A DNA stretch of 64,000 nucleotides, taken from NCBI GenBank assembly GCA_033961575.1, contig CM066737.1, forward strand, positions 64,748,771 through 64,812,770, given 5' to 3'. The stretch is from Aselliscus stoliczkanus. Taxonomy: Eukaryota; Chordata; Mammalia; Chiroptera; Hipposideridae. Shown here in pieces: positions 46,066 to 57,605 of the stretch. Under the pieces are notes generated by a model. That model searched no databases. It saw only the letters and a program-made list of their open reading frames with translations, and was not told where the DNA came from. How positions within the stretch are numbered: position 1 is the stretch's first letter; each line of letters begins with the position of its first letter. Made by a program: the position numbers and the translations under genes.

Positions 46066-46520
46066 TAATTTTCATTTAAAGTTGATATACTATTATATTA
46101 GTTTCAGGTGTACAGCATAGTGAATAGATATTTATATAACCTATGAAGTGACAACCAGAAAAATCAAGTACCCATCTGACACCATACATAGTTATTACCA
46201 TAATATTGACTATATACCTTATGCTATACTTTGCATCCCCATGACTATTTTGTAATTGCCAACTTATACCTCTTAGTCATTTCCCTCACCAACCCCTTCC
46301 CATCTGGCAAATATGAAAAAGTTCTCTGTATCTGAGTTTGTTTCTGTTTTGTTTGCTTGTTTATTTTATTTATTTATTTATTTTTGTTTTGTTTTGTTTA
46401 TTTTATTTTTATTTTTTAGATTCCACATATCATATAGTATTTGTCTTTCTCTGTCTGATTAATTTCACTCAGCATAATAACCTCTGGGTCCATCCATGTT
46501 ATTGCAGATGGCAAGATTTC

Positions 46521-46928
46521 TTTTTTTTTTTTTAAAGATTTTATTGGAGAATTGAGGAAGGGGAACAGTGTTGGTGAATTGGGGAAGGGGAACAGCCAAG
46601 TTGTTGTCGTTCAATCTTAGTTGTGGAGGGTGCCGCTAGCTCAGCTCCAAGTCCAGTCGCCATCTCACTGCCCATCAGCAGCTTGCAGCCACTCAGCTCA
46701 AGGTGCCATGTTCAATCTTAGGTGCAGGTGGGCATAGTCCACCATCCCATGCAAGAGTTGAACCAGCAACCTTGTTGTTAGGAGTACGTGCCCTCACTAG
46801 CTGAACCTGTTGACAACTCAGTGGCAGCTCTGCTCGGGCGCAGCTCACTGGCCTATGTGGGAATCGAACTGGCGACCCTGTTGCACAGAGCTTGCGCTCT
46901 TGACCAACTGGGCCACTCAGCCAGCCCC
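46521..46928 (-). mobile_element. Composite SINE related to type B (variant middle), antisense
   Basis: Same tail as type B in antisense (taaagattttattggagaat, ggaaggggaacagtgttggt) and a tRNA-like head (ctcttgaccaactgggccac, tcagccagcccc), but the middle differs: two separate head-like cassettes with ctgcgcccgagcagagctgc-type words in sense. It looks like the older Ves-like ancestor or a sister of type B. The 8-base duplication aagatttc lies at 46513-46520 and 46929-46936. Confidence 0.85.
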
Positions 46929-47329
46929 AAGATTTCATTGTTTTTATGGCTGAGTAATACTCCATTGTACATATGTACCACTTTTTCTTTATCCATTCAT
47001 CTATTGATGAACATTTAGGTTCCTTCCATATCTTAGCTATTTAGAATAATGCTGTAATGAACATAGGGATACATATGAGTTTTGTGATAAATACGTAGAA
47101 GTGGAATTACTGAGACTTTCTTTGTCTCTTGTTATAACCTTTGTTTTAAAATCTGTTTTGTCGGTCATAAGTATTGCTACTGCAGCTTTTTTTTTCCATT
47201 TTCATGGAATATCACTTTCCATCCCTTTACTTTCAGTCTGTGTTTTTATTTCAGTTTGAAGTGAGTCTTATAGGCAACATATGTAACAGACTGGCTTTCT
47301 TATCCATTCAGCCACCTTATGTTTGGTGG

Positions 47330-47449
47330 GGTTTTTTTTGTTGTTTTTTTTTTTGAGGACAGTATCACTGGCCCTCATATGTGGGACCAAACCGGGGCCA
47401 CTGGCTTCCCAGGCCTAAGCTTAACCACCGCGCCACTTGGCCGGCCCAT
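47330..47449 (-). mobile_element. Short tRNA-derived SINE (type A), antisense
   Basis: Poly-T, gaggacagtatcactggccc, tcatatgtgggaccaaaccg, cgcgccacttggccggcccat. Flanked by gccaccttatg (47312) and gccaccctatg (47451), an 11-base duplication with one change. Sits in the ORF2 start region of the deleted L1. Confidence 0.88.
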
Positions 47450-49875
47450 GCCACCCTATGGTTTTTGATTGGAGAAATCGATCCATTTGCATTTAAAATA
47501 ATTGTTGATAGATATGTAGTTATTGACATTTTCTTATTCATAGTTTGGAACTTTATTTTTTTTCTCCTTCTTCTTAAAGAAGTCTCTCTAAGATTCCTCA
47601 TAATGCTGGTTGGTGGTGATGAACTCCTTTAGCTATTTCTTATCTGGGAAGTTCTTTATCTCTTCTTTGATTCTAAATGCTAGCTTTCCTGGGTAGAGGA
47701 ATCTTGGTTGTAGGACCCTGCTTTTCATCACTTTGAATATTTCATGGAATCCCTTCTCTCCTGCAAAGTTTATGTTGAGAAATCAGCTGACAGTTTTTGG
47801 GAGCTCCCTTGTAGGTAACTAACTGCTTCTCTCTGGCTGCTAAGATTCTCTTTTCCTTTAACATTTGGCATGTTTAGTTATGATGTGTCTTGGTGTGGAG
47901 CTCTTAGGATGTATTTTGTTTGGAACTTTTTGTGATTCTAGGGCTTGTATTTCTATTTCCTTCAACAGGTTAAGGAAGGTTTCCATCATTACTTCTTCAA
48001 ATAGGTGTTCAATTCCTTGTTGTCTCTCTCTTGTCTTTCTGGTAAATGATGTGAATGTTGGTACGCTTGATGTTGTCCCATAGGCTCCTTAAACTATCCT
48101 CATTTTTTCAGAATTTTTTTCCTTCTGTTCTGATTAGGTGGATTTTTTTTTTGTTACCTTACCTTCCAAATCTCTGATTCAATCCTCTGCTTCATCTAAT
48201 CTCATGCTGATTCCCTCTAATGTATTCTTTATTTTACTTATTGTATGTTTCACTTCTGAGTGGTTCCTTTTTATGTTTTCTATCTCCATTTTTATGTTTT
48301 CTATCTCTTTGTTGAAGCTCTTCCTGAGATCAATGAGCATCCTCATAACCAATGTTTTGAATTCTGTGTTTGGTAGATTCCTTACTTCAATTTTGTTTCA
48401 TCATTTTTCTGGAGCTACATTATGTTCTTTCATTTGGAACATATTTTTTTTGTCTTCTCATTTTTGCTGCTTCCCTGTGTGTGTTTCTATGTATTACGTA
48501 GAACTGTAACATCTCCCAGTCTTAGTAGAGTGGCCTTATATAGTAGGTGTCCTGTGGGACCCAGTGGTGCAGTCTCCCTGGTCACCTGAGCTGGGTACTT
48601 CAGGGATGTCTTTCATGTGTGTTGTACATGCCCTCCTACTGTAGTTGAACCTTGATTGCTGTTGGCACATCAGTGGGAGGTATTAACCCTCAGGCTGAAT
48701 GTTGGTGAGGACTGGCTGTGACTACAGTGAAGGAGATATGCAGGGGCTGACCCTACGGGGCAGGATTTACTTTAGTGGGGCTCTGGTGCTGCCCAGTCTA
48801 CCTTTGGGGTGTGTCATTTGTGGAAGTGTTTGGGTGGTGGTCTGGTGTGGTCAGAAGCTTTGCCATCAGATGTGTTCGTTCTGAGGCCACTTGGAAGGTG
48901 CTCTGGTGCAGGCCAAGGTCAGCTGCTGCCTATGCCCTACCAGAGATCACTTGGTTTGAGAATCAAAGTGATCTGCAGATAATTTCCACTTGTTCTGGGC
49001 TTGGAGGTGCCTCAGAGAGGCCTTGCTGTGAACTGAGGCCTACTGTTACTAATGCTGAACTTGAGGCTCATTAGCAAGAGGTATGGGGCACACTGAGGTT
49101 GGCCATTTGTATGGAAAAGCCACTAGAAGCAGTTTGGGTAGGCACACAAGTTGGATGGATTGGGTTCTCAGGGAATCACCAGAGCAGGGTGAACAATGTT
49201 AGCTAGGTATAAACCCCTTGATGGAGACTCAGATATAGCAGCTACCTGAGTCTGTACACTGTGTGGAGGGTGGGTTCAAAAAAGGAATCATGATCTCTGC
49301 CTGCACTTCTGTTGACAGAAAGCTGCCCCTCCAGCACTCACCTTGACGCCAGACAATTCAGTTCCTCCCTGCATATCCCTGACGCCTTTTGAGCTGCTAC
49401 CCCAGCATTGGAGCTCAGAGTAAGTCCATCAGTGAACGAATATGTGTGTGGGCACTTCACGAGGAACACCTGGGACTCCAGCAACCCTCCATGTCACTCA
49501 GCTACAATCTCTGCTGGTTTTCACAGCCAAAAGTTATGGGGACTTCTCTTCCTGGCACTGAAACCGTGGGCTGGGGCGCCTGGTGTGGGGCTGGGACCCG
49601 TTGCTTTTCAAGGCAGACCTCTGCTGCTGAGATATCCCTCCTGATTTTTAACTGCAATGTGTGGGTGTAGAACCAGCCTCTTACATGTCTCTGTCCCTCC
49701 TAGAAATGTCAACATGGCTTCTGTAGTATGTCCTTGGTTGTAGGACTTCTGTTTAGCTAGACTTCAGGCAATTTTCAATGATAGTTATTCTGCAGTTTAA
49801 TAGTGATTTTTATGTGGTTGTGGGAGGAGGCAAGCACAGTATTCACGTACTCTGCCATCTTGATCCAGAAGTGGG

Positions 49876-52089
49876 TTGTAACTTTCAGTGCATTCTTAAT
49901 TCATTTTGTTATTCTATATGAAAGGCAGTTGTGTATAAATTTACAAAAACTGTCAATTGATCCACAGAATAGATATAACTTCTTTGTTTGCAGAAAGAAT
50001 TTCCATACACTGCTTTCTTTCATTATTGAGTGTAGTCTGATGTTAATTTAGATAGAACACTACATCAGGAATTGGGGTGGGGTGTTTTTGAGCTCAACCA
50101 CAGGAATCTTCCCTAATAACATCTTCCAGATTACCTTTCTCCCTGAACATCTTGGACTAACACTAGAAGGCCTGTATCTGGAAATAGAAAAAAGATAAGT
50201 TTAGCAAATTTGATGATGGCAGAACTGGGTTGTCTCATTAGCAATTTTCACATTAGAAGTGGCTGAAGGAGTAAGTAGAAGATGAGCAAGTGGAATAAAG
50301 TTAATTAAAGATGGTTAAATCTAAACTTCATTGTGTGGGAATTAAAAAAAGAAGAAAACTTATATTTGGGAAAAACATTCAAGTGTCAACAGACTGGAGG
50401 TCCCTATAAGGTCAAGAACAAATATAATAATAACAGTAAAGCTAACAATCTATAAATGAAGGAGGTTACATGTTACAGTTTGAAGTTTGTTTAGATTTAG
50501 GTGTGGCTATGGGGTAAGGTGATTGAGGTGGGGTAAAAATCCATATGAATATTGAAGTCAGCTAGAAAAATGAAGTGATTTGATACCGAGGTGACAGTCT
50601 GGTAAATGAAAATATAATTTTAAAAAGTCACTGGCACATTCTTCTATGGAACAGTTGAAAGCACAGCAATATTAATCATAAAGTAAAAAATTAACTTGTT
50701 TGTCTAGTTAAGATAAATGTGTCATAATTGTCTTCCTTTGATGCACAAACGCATTACACGGAAGTCGCCTCATCCTTTCGTAGCATAAGCTATATCACTA
50801 TCAATGCTGACAGCTATGAAGAAAGCAATTACTTGAATGGTCTATTGATATTAGAATAAATTTTTTTAAAAATGGTTAGCAAGGTAGTAGCTTATAATGT
50901 AAGTGCCTTCAATAAATTATTCCAACCATTTTAGGTAGTTTACTTGTAAGTTTAAATGTATGTACTAGCCTTCAAAGCTTAACATTTTATTTCAATGATA
51001 TCAGATTAGTTTGGCTTAAAATTGAAAGATGTACGTTAAAGAGGTTGTTTATTCCAATAGGATTTTGAATGACAGTATTGTATTTTTAGAATATATGGAA
51101 AAACTACATTTAAAAAATTCCTAGCATATTAACCAACCCAGATACCTACATGATTTAATAATGTTTTCTGTTTCATCATTTTATCGTCTGTTCACTATGA
51201 ATTTTGTTGGGTCATGATGACAACTCTCAGAAAACTTAGGAAATGGTAATGTGCTGTTACAAAAATGGAACTGGATTGTACGTCTTAGATCTTTATTCTA
51301 GTGCCAGGTCATATTTTGTCTCACCATACAATAATTAACATTACTTCCCTGAAGCTTAATTTCATTATTTTCTAAATGAGGTAGTATGACACATTGGATA
51401 ACTTTTGACATGACTCAAAATTTCTCTTGAATACATCTGTCATTCATTTTTACCTTTAACCTTTTTCTTATTTGGGTATCTTTCTTCCCCAATGCCATAG
51501 TCAATGCAAGCACAAATGTGGCTGCCCACTGTTGTCCACCATGGTGTCCTATGTTCAACAGCATTGTTTCCCCTACCTCTCTTCCAAGATCAGGGGATGG
51601 AGAACGTGGAGAAGGGCATATCTTTAGGACTGAATTTATTTCCCAGAATTCCTCAAGTCTGAGTATATACATAACAGCCTTGACATAATGGCAACCCTTT
51701 AAGGACATGCGTTTTTATTCACATCTCAAATTATTTGACTAATATAAATTATTAACTGCTTTTTTCATGGGCAGATGTTAGTAACTGCTTTGCATTCCAT
51801 TTCCATGCAGGTCATTGAAGACCAAGCAAACAACCTGGGTTTATTCTGTGATTTAATACATTTAAAACCAAAGTGAAGTATAAGAAGCCTTCATTCTCAC
51901 AAACAGAAAATGGGAAGAGACCCTGCATGATAAGTTGACTTAGCAATGAACTATTTGTTCTTCTTAACAGACAGAAATTGAGAAGCCTTGATCATAACTG
52001 CTTTTTATGAATAATGGTAGATTCAACCACAAAAAGCCCTCTAGTTTCAGAAGCTAATAGTACCTATGACTTTAGGATAGCTATAGTAC
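49876..52089. other. About 2.2 kb without a gene; unassigned
   Basis: Frames at 49803-50051 (plus) and 51415-51708 (minus, 97 codons) have no domain I recognise. No repeat is clearly named. The 97-codon frame has reasonable composition but no splice-like or conserved context visible by eye. Confidence 0.45.
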
Positions 52090-52715
52090 ATAATGGCAGT
52101 TACAATATAGCCATGGGGATATGAAATACAGTATGGAGAATATAATCAATAATGTTGTAAAGATTATGTGGGGTGCCAGATGTGTACTGGACTTATGGGA
52201 GGATCACTTCATGGACTGTGTAGATGCCTGACCACTGCACTGTACACCTGAAGCTAAAGTTAAATAACGTTGAATGTCAACTATAATTATATAGACCGGG
52301 GTGCCAAAAGAAGGTATACACATTTTAAGAGATGGTCAACGTTGCTTAAGAAGTAGTTTCCCATAATCAGAAGTGTCTGGACACGGATGGTAACCACTTT
52401 GAGCACCTCTTGTAATTGCAGAAGTCAAACGTGACTTGTATTCATCTTGTTTTTTATCAATATATATTGAGTATTACAATTTTAATGGTTTTTTTTCCTT
52501 TCTTAAAATGTGTATACATTTGTTTTTTGGCACCCTCTGTATATATGGTCACAGGATGTGGAGTACAGTATATGGAATATAGTCAATGGTATTGTAACAG
52601 TTATATAAGATGTCAGAGGAGTAGTAGACTGGGGGGTTATCACTTTGTGAGAAGTGTAAATGTCTAACTATTATGTTGCTTTGTACACCTGAAACTAATA
52701 AAAACTAAAAACGCA
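52090..52715 (+). mobile_element. L1 3' UTR, sense, carrying an internal mariner-type insert (second case)
   Basis: gccatggggatatgaaatac, agtatggagaatataatcaa, gccagatgtgtactggactt, gcactgtacacctgaagcta; then the insert at 52294-52542; then gtcacaggatgtggagtaca, atggtattgtaacagttata, tttgtacacctgaaactaat and an A-rich end. Same break point in the UTR as at 23178. 5' truncated. Confidence 0.87.
52294..52542. mobile_element. Tc1/mariner-type element inside an L1 3' UTR (copy 2)
   Basis: Left ccggggtgccaaaagaaggt then atacacattttaaga; right, in reverse complement, cagagggtgccaaaaaacaa then atgtatacacattttaaga. So the inverted ends extend to about 35 bases. Inside, about 52335-52413 matches the transposase-end remnant of copy 1, with an HFEHLL stop motif. 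Slightly longer than copy 1 (a T-rich stretch near 52490). Confidence 0.8.
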
Positions 52716-52741
52716 TAGCATTGTGAAAAAAGATAAAGTCA

Positions 52742-52883
52742 GGCCGGCCAAATAGCTCAGTTGGTTAAGAGCTCACTCAAGAGTGCGAGCTGAGTTCTGA
52801 GCAACAGCAGTTCGATGCCCAGCCCGAGATGAGCTGCTGTTGAGCTGCCAACAGGTGGCAGGATGGCTCAGCTAAAAAAAAAA
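52742..52883 (+). mobile_element. tRNA-derived SINE (type C), sense
   Basis: ggccggccaaatagctcagt, tggttaagagctcactcaag, cagttcgatgcccagcccga, gctgccaacaggtggcagga, tggctcagct, poly-A. Inserted just past the L1 3' end. A target duplication is not obvious. Confidence 0.88.
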
Positions 52884-53860
52884 TAGAGAAATTCTATTTC
52901 AACATTTGAATGGTTTTAGCACCAGCATCAATTAAGATTGATTTAGATTGCTATTAGCAACATTACTATGTAAGAGATTTTTCTAACTAAAAAGAAATCA
53001 AATGCTTATATATTTTCTCCCTGTCCCCACCCCTAATGTGCATTGCTGGTTCTTATTGTCTATAAAAAAAACGAAGTCATCATCAACAATTTAAAAAAAA
53101 AATAGCTATAAGCTACCTCTTAATAATTTTGAAGTTAAAGGTAAATGTCAGATTTGGGCCATTTTTCTTTCAACAAATGCCTCAACTTGTGAATGAGTAC
53201 AACTACAACAGAACATATGTGAAATTTTACATCAGATATTCCACAGAAGTTGGTTTCAGGGGAAAGATGAATAAAGAAATATTTTTTTTTCCTTTTTTAC
53301 AAATTTGTGAGGCAAACAATAGAGAAATGCTGAAGGAAATTTAAAAAGTTTGGGATTATTATATTTGATAATTCACAAAAAGCACTTTTTAAAGGCAGTT
53401 GGAATAAGAGATAGTCATGGTCAATGATGTGATTAACCTTCAGGAATAAAGGCCAGAAACTTTAAGTGATATTTTTCTAAAGAAAATATTTTTTCCATTT
53501 ATAGCCATTTTTGCCCATTCTTATAATGAAAAAGAAATTATCTAAATTCAACTTTATGCTTAAATTAATAAAGGATGCATGTGGGCTAGTAAAATATCTT
53601 GTTTATCAATCAATGTATACTGGCATACAGACATTTAAAATATTTCTTAAGTAAATGAAGGAAAGAAGGAAGGAACAAAGAAATGAGTACTAATTTTCTG
53701 GAGGGCTTACTTGGAATGTCAGCTGTTTTACATAGAATTGAAGTAATAAAGCCATTAGTAGAAAAAAGACATTAGCGAAAAAGCTATTGATATCCAAATG
53801 AAGTCTGTAGTTAAATTAATTGTCTGGTGCCAATGTGAATTTCTTAGTTTTGGTAAATGT
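52884..53860. other. No gene seen
   Basis: Plus frame 53129-53344 has no domain. AT-rich. A short GGAAGGAA-type run is at 53660-53675. Confidence 0.5.
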
Positions 53861-53972
53861 CCCATGGTTATGTAAGATGTTAACATTAGGGGAAATGGGT
53901 ATACAAACTATCTTTGTAACATTTCTGTATATCTAAATTTCCTATGATAAAAAGTTTAACATTAAAAAAATT
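53861..53972 (+). mobile_element. Old L1 3' end, sense
   Basis: cccatggttatgtaagatgt, taacattaggggaaatgggt, atacaaactatctttgtaac, atttctgtatatctaaattt and aaaaagtttaacattaaaa: an L1M/L1ME type 3' terminus. Confidence 0.65.
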
Positions 53973-54057
53973 AAGCTTGATTTAGTCCTTGCCTTAAAAA
54001 GTTTATTGCACACTGAAGACATATATGGTAAGAAATAATACATATTTTAATATCCAG

Positions 54058-54985
54058 GCAGTACTCACTTTATATGATAGTGTGGAACTCTGAAATGACT
54101 GCAAGCTGAAGCCATGAAAAGCAACTTTAATAATTAATGGAAACATTTACAATTGTTCCATGACCTCTTACATGTTTGTCAAAACATAAAAACTCCCTTA
54201 CTATCAATTATAAATGTATATGAAAATAAAAAAAGTAAAAGTACTATTTATTTCACTGTCATTTATTTAGAACATTAGAAACATTGAGAATTGAAGTGTT
54301 TTATATCCCTGTAACAAAATTTATCAAAAGTGGTTTCAACTGAGCATGCCTCCATCTTATTGTATAAATAGTGATACAGATTTACCATGTTTTCTATGCT
54401 TTGGTGAATTGTCTATTCCTTTCTAAGTTTAGATCAGCTTCCAACATTTTATCTTTTGTGCTTTCAATGTTATGAAATATCTCTGAGAGTTCCTTTAATG
54501 TGAAATTTTGAGTGGTGTCATTTTCTCTGGCTCATCCTCATCCTTTTGGTTACAACCACATTCCTCATTTATGTCTATAAGTTTTACCTTCACTACATTC
54601 TTCCCTTCATATCTAGAATCTTTCTGGCAGTGGCAGTGTTAACATTCTCATGCTCAGCTATTTCTTCTATAATTCCATTATATTTGATTCTAATATCACT
54701 TTCAGTGTTAGCTTTTGTTTCTTTGCTGCACTTTCATCTTTATTGGCCAATTTCCTCTATTGATTATTGATTTTTGCAAAATGTCACTAGAGTATCTTTT
54801 GGAGACAGGAGTCAATACAACTACATGCCTTGCTGCTCTGCATGAACTGAAAACATGGGCAGTGAGCAACAATCGACACTTTAAAAGAAGTGTTGTGATT
54901 GGTCACTGACCATGATATGCCTCTGTAATATATGTAGTTATTTGTGGACTGAAAAGCTAGCTACAAAGTTTGTACTTTATGCAGT
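54058..54985 (-). pseudogene. Tigger (pogo-like) DNA transposon remnant with transposase C-terminal relic
   Basis: On the minus strand around 54540-54380 the translation reads DEDEPEKMTPLK, then after a frameshift FTLKELSEIFHNIESTKDKM and LEADLNLER. This is the acidic stretch plus C-terminal helix typical of Tigger/Jerky transposases (usually about 500-600 residues, DDE core upstream). The DDE core is not visible. The surrounding 54058-54985 likely holds the element's 3' UTR and a deleted 5' part; I could not match terminal repeats, so the limits are soft. Plus-strand frames at 54546-54909 are shadows. Confidence 0.6.
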
Positions 54986-55009
54986 TACAGTTAATATATC
55001 ATGGTAAAA

Positions 55010-55640
55010 CACAAAAACTTGTACAATAATTTTCACAACAACAATATTCACAATAGGCAAATGTGGAAAAACAACAGAATGTCCATCAACTGATAAATGG
55101 ATATACAAAATAAGGAATTTATTTTATTTTTACCCCCCCTTTTTGTTTTTTGTTTTTTTAGCTGAGCCATCCTGCCACCTGTTGGCAGCTCAAGGGCAGC
55201 TCAGCTCAGGCTGGGCATTGAACTGCTGTTGCTCAGAGCTTAGCTCGCACTTTTCAGCGATCTCTTAACCAACTGAGCCATTCAGCTGGCCCCTTCAAAA
55301 TAACGTATTTTTTTAATGTAACATTGCTTGGCAATAAAAGTGATGAACTATGATACATTGAAAAACATTAGGTTAAGTGAATTAAGCAATTCACAAAGAA
55401 CCACATATTGTATGATTGTATAGAGATAAAAAATTGATTAATGATTACCTAGAGCTGGAAGGTTTGGGGGAAATAAGGAGTGACTGCTAAATGATATAGA
55501 GTTTTGAGGGGGTTGATGAAGATATTCTAAAATCAGATTGTGGTGATAGTTGTGCAACTTGAATATACTAAAAACTATTGATTTATACACTTTAAATCAG
55601 TGAATTCTGTGAAATTTGAATTATATTTTAATAAAGCTAC
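55010..55640 (+). mobile_element. Old L1 (L1M) ORF2 end and 3' UTR, sense, split by a SINE
   Basis: aacaatattcacaataggca, gaatgtccatcaactgataa, then SINE, then ttaggttaagtgaattaagc, gattgtggtgatagttgtgc and tgaattatattttaataaag. No reading frame survives. Confidence 0.75.
55140..55293 (-). mobile_element. tRNA-derived SINE (type C), antisense
   Basis: agctgagccatcctgccacc, tgttggcagctcaagggcag, ttaaccaactgagccattca, gctggcccc. The A/T-rich left edge includes TTTTTG repeats from tail decay. Confidence 0.88.
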
Positions 55641-55802
55641 ACACACATAACACCATGGTAATAGAAATTTGTTCATATAAGAACTGTGGGAAGTAAGGAA
55701 TGCCTAAATTAATAACGGTCTTTGATAGTTAACTAGTAAGAAATATAGATAAGAGGTTACTTAAAGGAGATAAATCTAACCTGTATTGAAGAAGTGAAGT
55801 GC

Positions 55803-55917
55803 TGGGCCAGCTGAGTGGCGCGGTGGTTAAGAGCTGGCTTGCGACGCCAGCAGCCCTGGTTCGGATCCCACATATGAGGGCCAGTGACACTGCCCTCTTT
55901 AAAAAAAAAAAAAAAAA
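55803..55917 (+). mobile_element. Short tRNA-derived SINE (type A), sense
   Basis: ctgggccagctgagtggcgc, ggtggttaagagctggcttg, ccctggttcggatcccacat, gagggccagtgacactgccc, tctttt-poly-A. Flanked by gaagtgaagtgct and gaaatgaagtgttg, an imperfect duplication of about 13 bases. Confidence 0.9.
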
Positions 55918-56064
55918 GAAATGAAGTGTTGTGTTGGGTTATTAATGGATACTAATTTTATATAGAAACTATATTTACATATTGTGCATCTAAAAATGAT
56001 GCATAATAATATTCAATAACCAGTTATTATATTATTTTAAAACATTTATTCATTAAAGATTTTT

Positions 56065-56217
56065 TTTTAAATGTTTCTTTTTTTATTTTTTTAATTTATT
56101 TTATTTTATTTTATTTTTTTTTTGAGGGCAGTGTCACTGGCCCTCATATGTGGGACCCGAACTGGGGCTGCTGGTGTCCCAAGCCAGCTCTTAACCACCA
56201 CGCCACTCGGCCAGCCC
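56065..56217 (-). mobile_element. Short tRNA-derived SINE (type A), antisense
   Basis: Long T-rich tail (56065-56122, with TTTTA words), gagggcagtgtcactggccc, ccacgccactcggccagccc. Exact 15-base duplication tcattaaagattttt at 56050-56064 and 56218-56232. Confidence 0.92.
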
Positions 56218-56232
56218 TCATTAAAGATTTTT

Positions 56233-57605
56233 TGAAACAGATTTGCTTGTGAGGAACAGAAAATGTGAATAATTACTTGATACATAATTGGTATAGGAAC
56301 TTTAATTTTACCTTAAAATTAAAAAAAAAATTAGCAGGCAGGTTTTTTAAATTATTTTTGAAATGATCTTTGCAAAGGGAAATATTTAGATTGTATAAGG
56401 AAGTTTAGGAATGAGGCAGGAAAGCAAGACCCATGACAGACACTAAGGTAGAATGGAATATTCCCGGCATTATGTACTTGAAGTTTTTGTAAGAGATTGT
56501 ATGTATGTATGCGGATTTAAGTTTAGCGGTAAATGGGAGAAAGAATTGGCATGAAGAATGAGTTTGCAGAGATAGTACAGGTTGGAAGTTTCGGTTGGGG
56601 AGCTGTAGCAAGTAGGGCTCGAAGTGATAGCTCTTCACTTGTAGATTAAACCACAGTAACAGGAATTAAGTGAAAAAAATCATTGATCTACTGCCTTGCA
56701 TTCAGCCAGACATGTATGGCAATCAGTTTATATCTAAAGAATATGATTATTTACACCTAAGTGCATGGACTGTTATAAATCCTCATATGGAAATGTCGGT
56801 TAATTCATTTTAACTTGGTATTATTTTAGCTCAATTCTCAGGAAAGAAAGAACTTAAAGAAAAAGTTAGTATTCTTTTGAATATTATAAAATATCTTATT
56901 CAGTTAGAAGTCCTTGAACATTTTTTTACTTTTTTTCTTAACAGAGGAATAGATTACAGTGTCAAAAGTTAGCATTAATTTCCTTTGAAGGATCTTTGCC
57001 TTTATCACAAGTATTCCATATTTCAATTTGTATAAAAGTCTTTGAAATCCTTGACTGGGTATTTAGTGGTTTTCTTCACTTGAATGTTTAGACACAAAAA
57101 ATGATTCTGGTATCATCTGCTGAAATAAATTGCAGATGAATCCCTAGTTTAAAAATTCTGAGAGTGTTATATGAGCAACATACTTTTCTTTTTTGGACTT
57201 GGAAGATGAAGGAGATTAAATTTCTTCTGTTAATATATTTTTTAATGAAACAGACCCTACAATAAAATTTGTTACTGACTAAAATAAAATGACTTTATTT
57301 CTCCAATATTAAAAGTTCAATGAAAGATAGTTGAAGAGAGTATTAGAAGAATGAGTGATGAAAATAGTTTACTTCACAAAAAAAGTTACTTTTGTCTTTT
57401 TTCTCAAGATGAATAGAAGACTGTCTATGATTTCACTTTAAAAACCAAAACATATCAGAAAAAAGTACATGACAGGCACAGAAGACATTTTAATTATATA
57501 CATTGTATCTATATAGAAAACTGTTTTATTCCATTTTTTTCTTTTTGTGTTTATTGATAAATGTTTACATTTTGAATTGTTTCATACATTCTTGAAGTAA
57601 TTCTT
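56233..57605. other. About 1.4 kb without a gene
   Basis: The minus frame 56405-56638 shows no recognised domain. AT-rich, no named repeat. Confidence 0.5.

Larger units (their letters stand above)
46066..49875 (-). mobile_element. L1 with 5' end and 3' end but internal ORF2 deletion (copy 2), antisense
   Basis: From the right on the minus strand: the 5' UTR start at about 49875 (ggaggaggcaagcacagtat, actctgccatcttga), a GC-richer 5' UTR to about 48550, an ORF1 region (about 48500-47600, with gatgttgtcccataggctcc and agattcctcataatgctggt), the ORF2 start and endonuclease region (about 47560-47117, broken by a SINE), then at about 47116 a jump to the ORF2 C-terminal region (47110-46430, broken by a composite SINE) and the 3' UTR to 46066. 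RT is missing. Antisense frames at 46693-46965 and 47365-47601 are SINE/ORF2 chimeras. All reading frames are decayed. Plus-strand frames at 47381-49670 are shadows. Confidence 0.78.

Noticed and set aside
54546..54770. 74-codon plus-strand frame in unassigned DNA
   Set aside because: It is the reverse strand of the Tigger transposase C-terminal relic.
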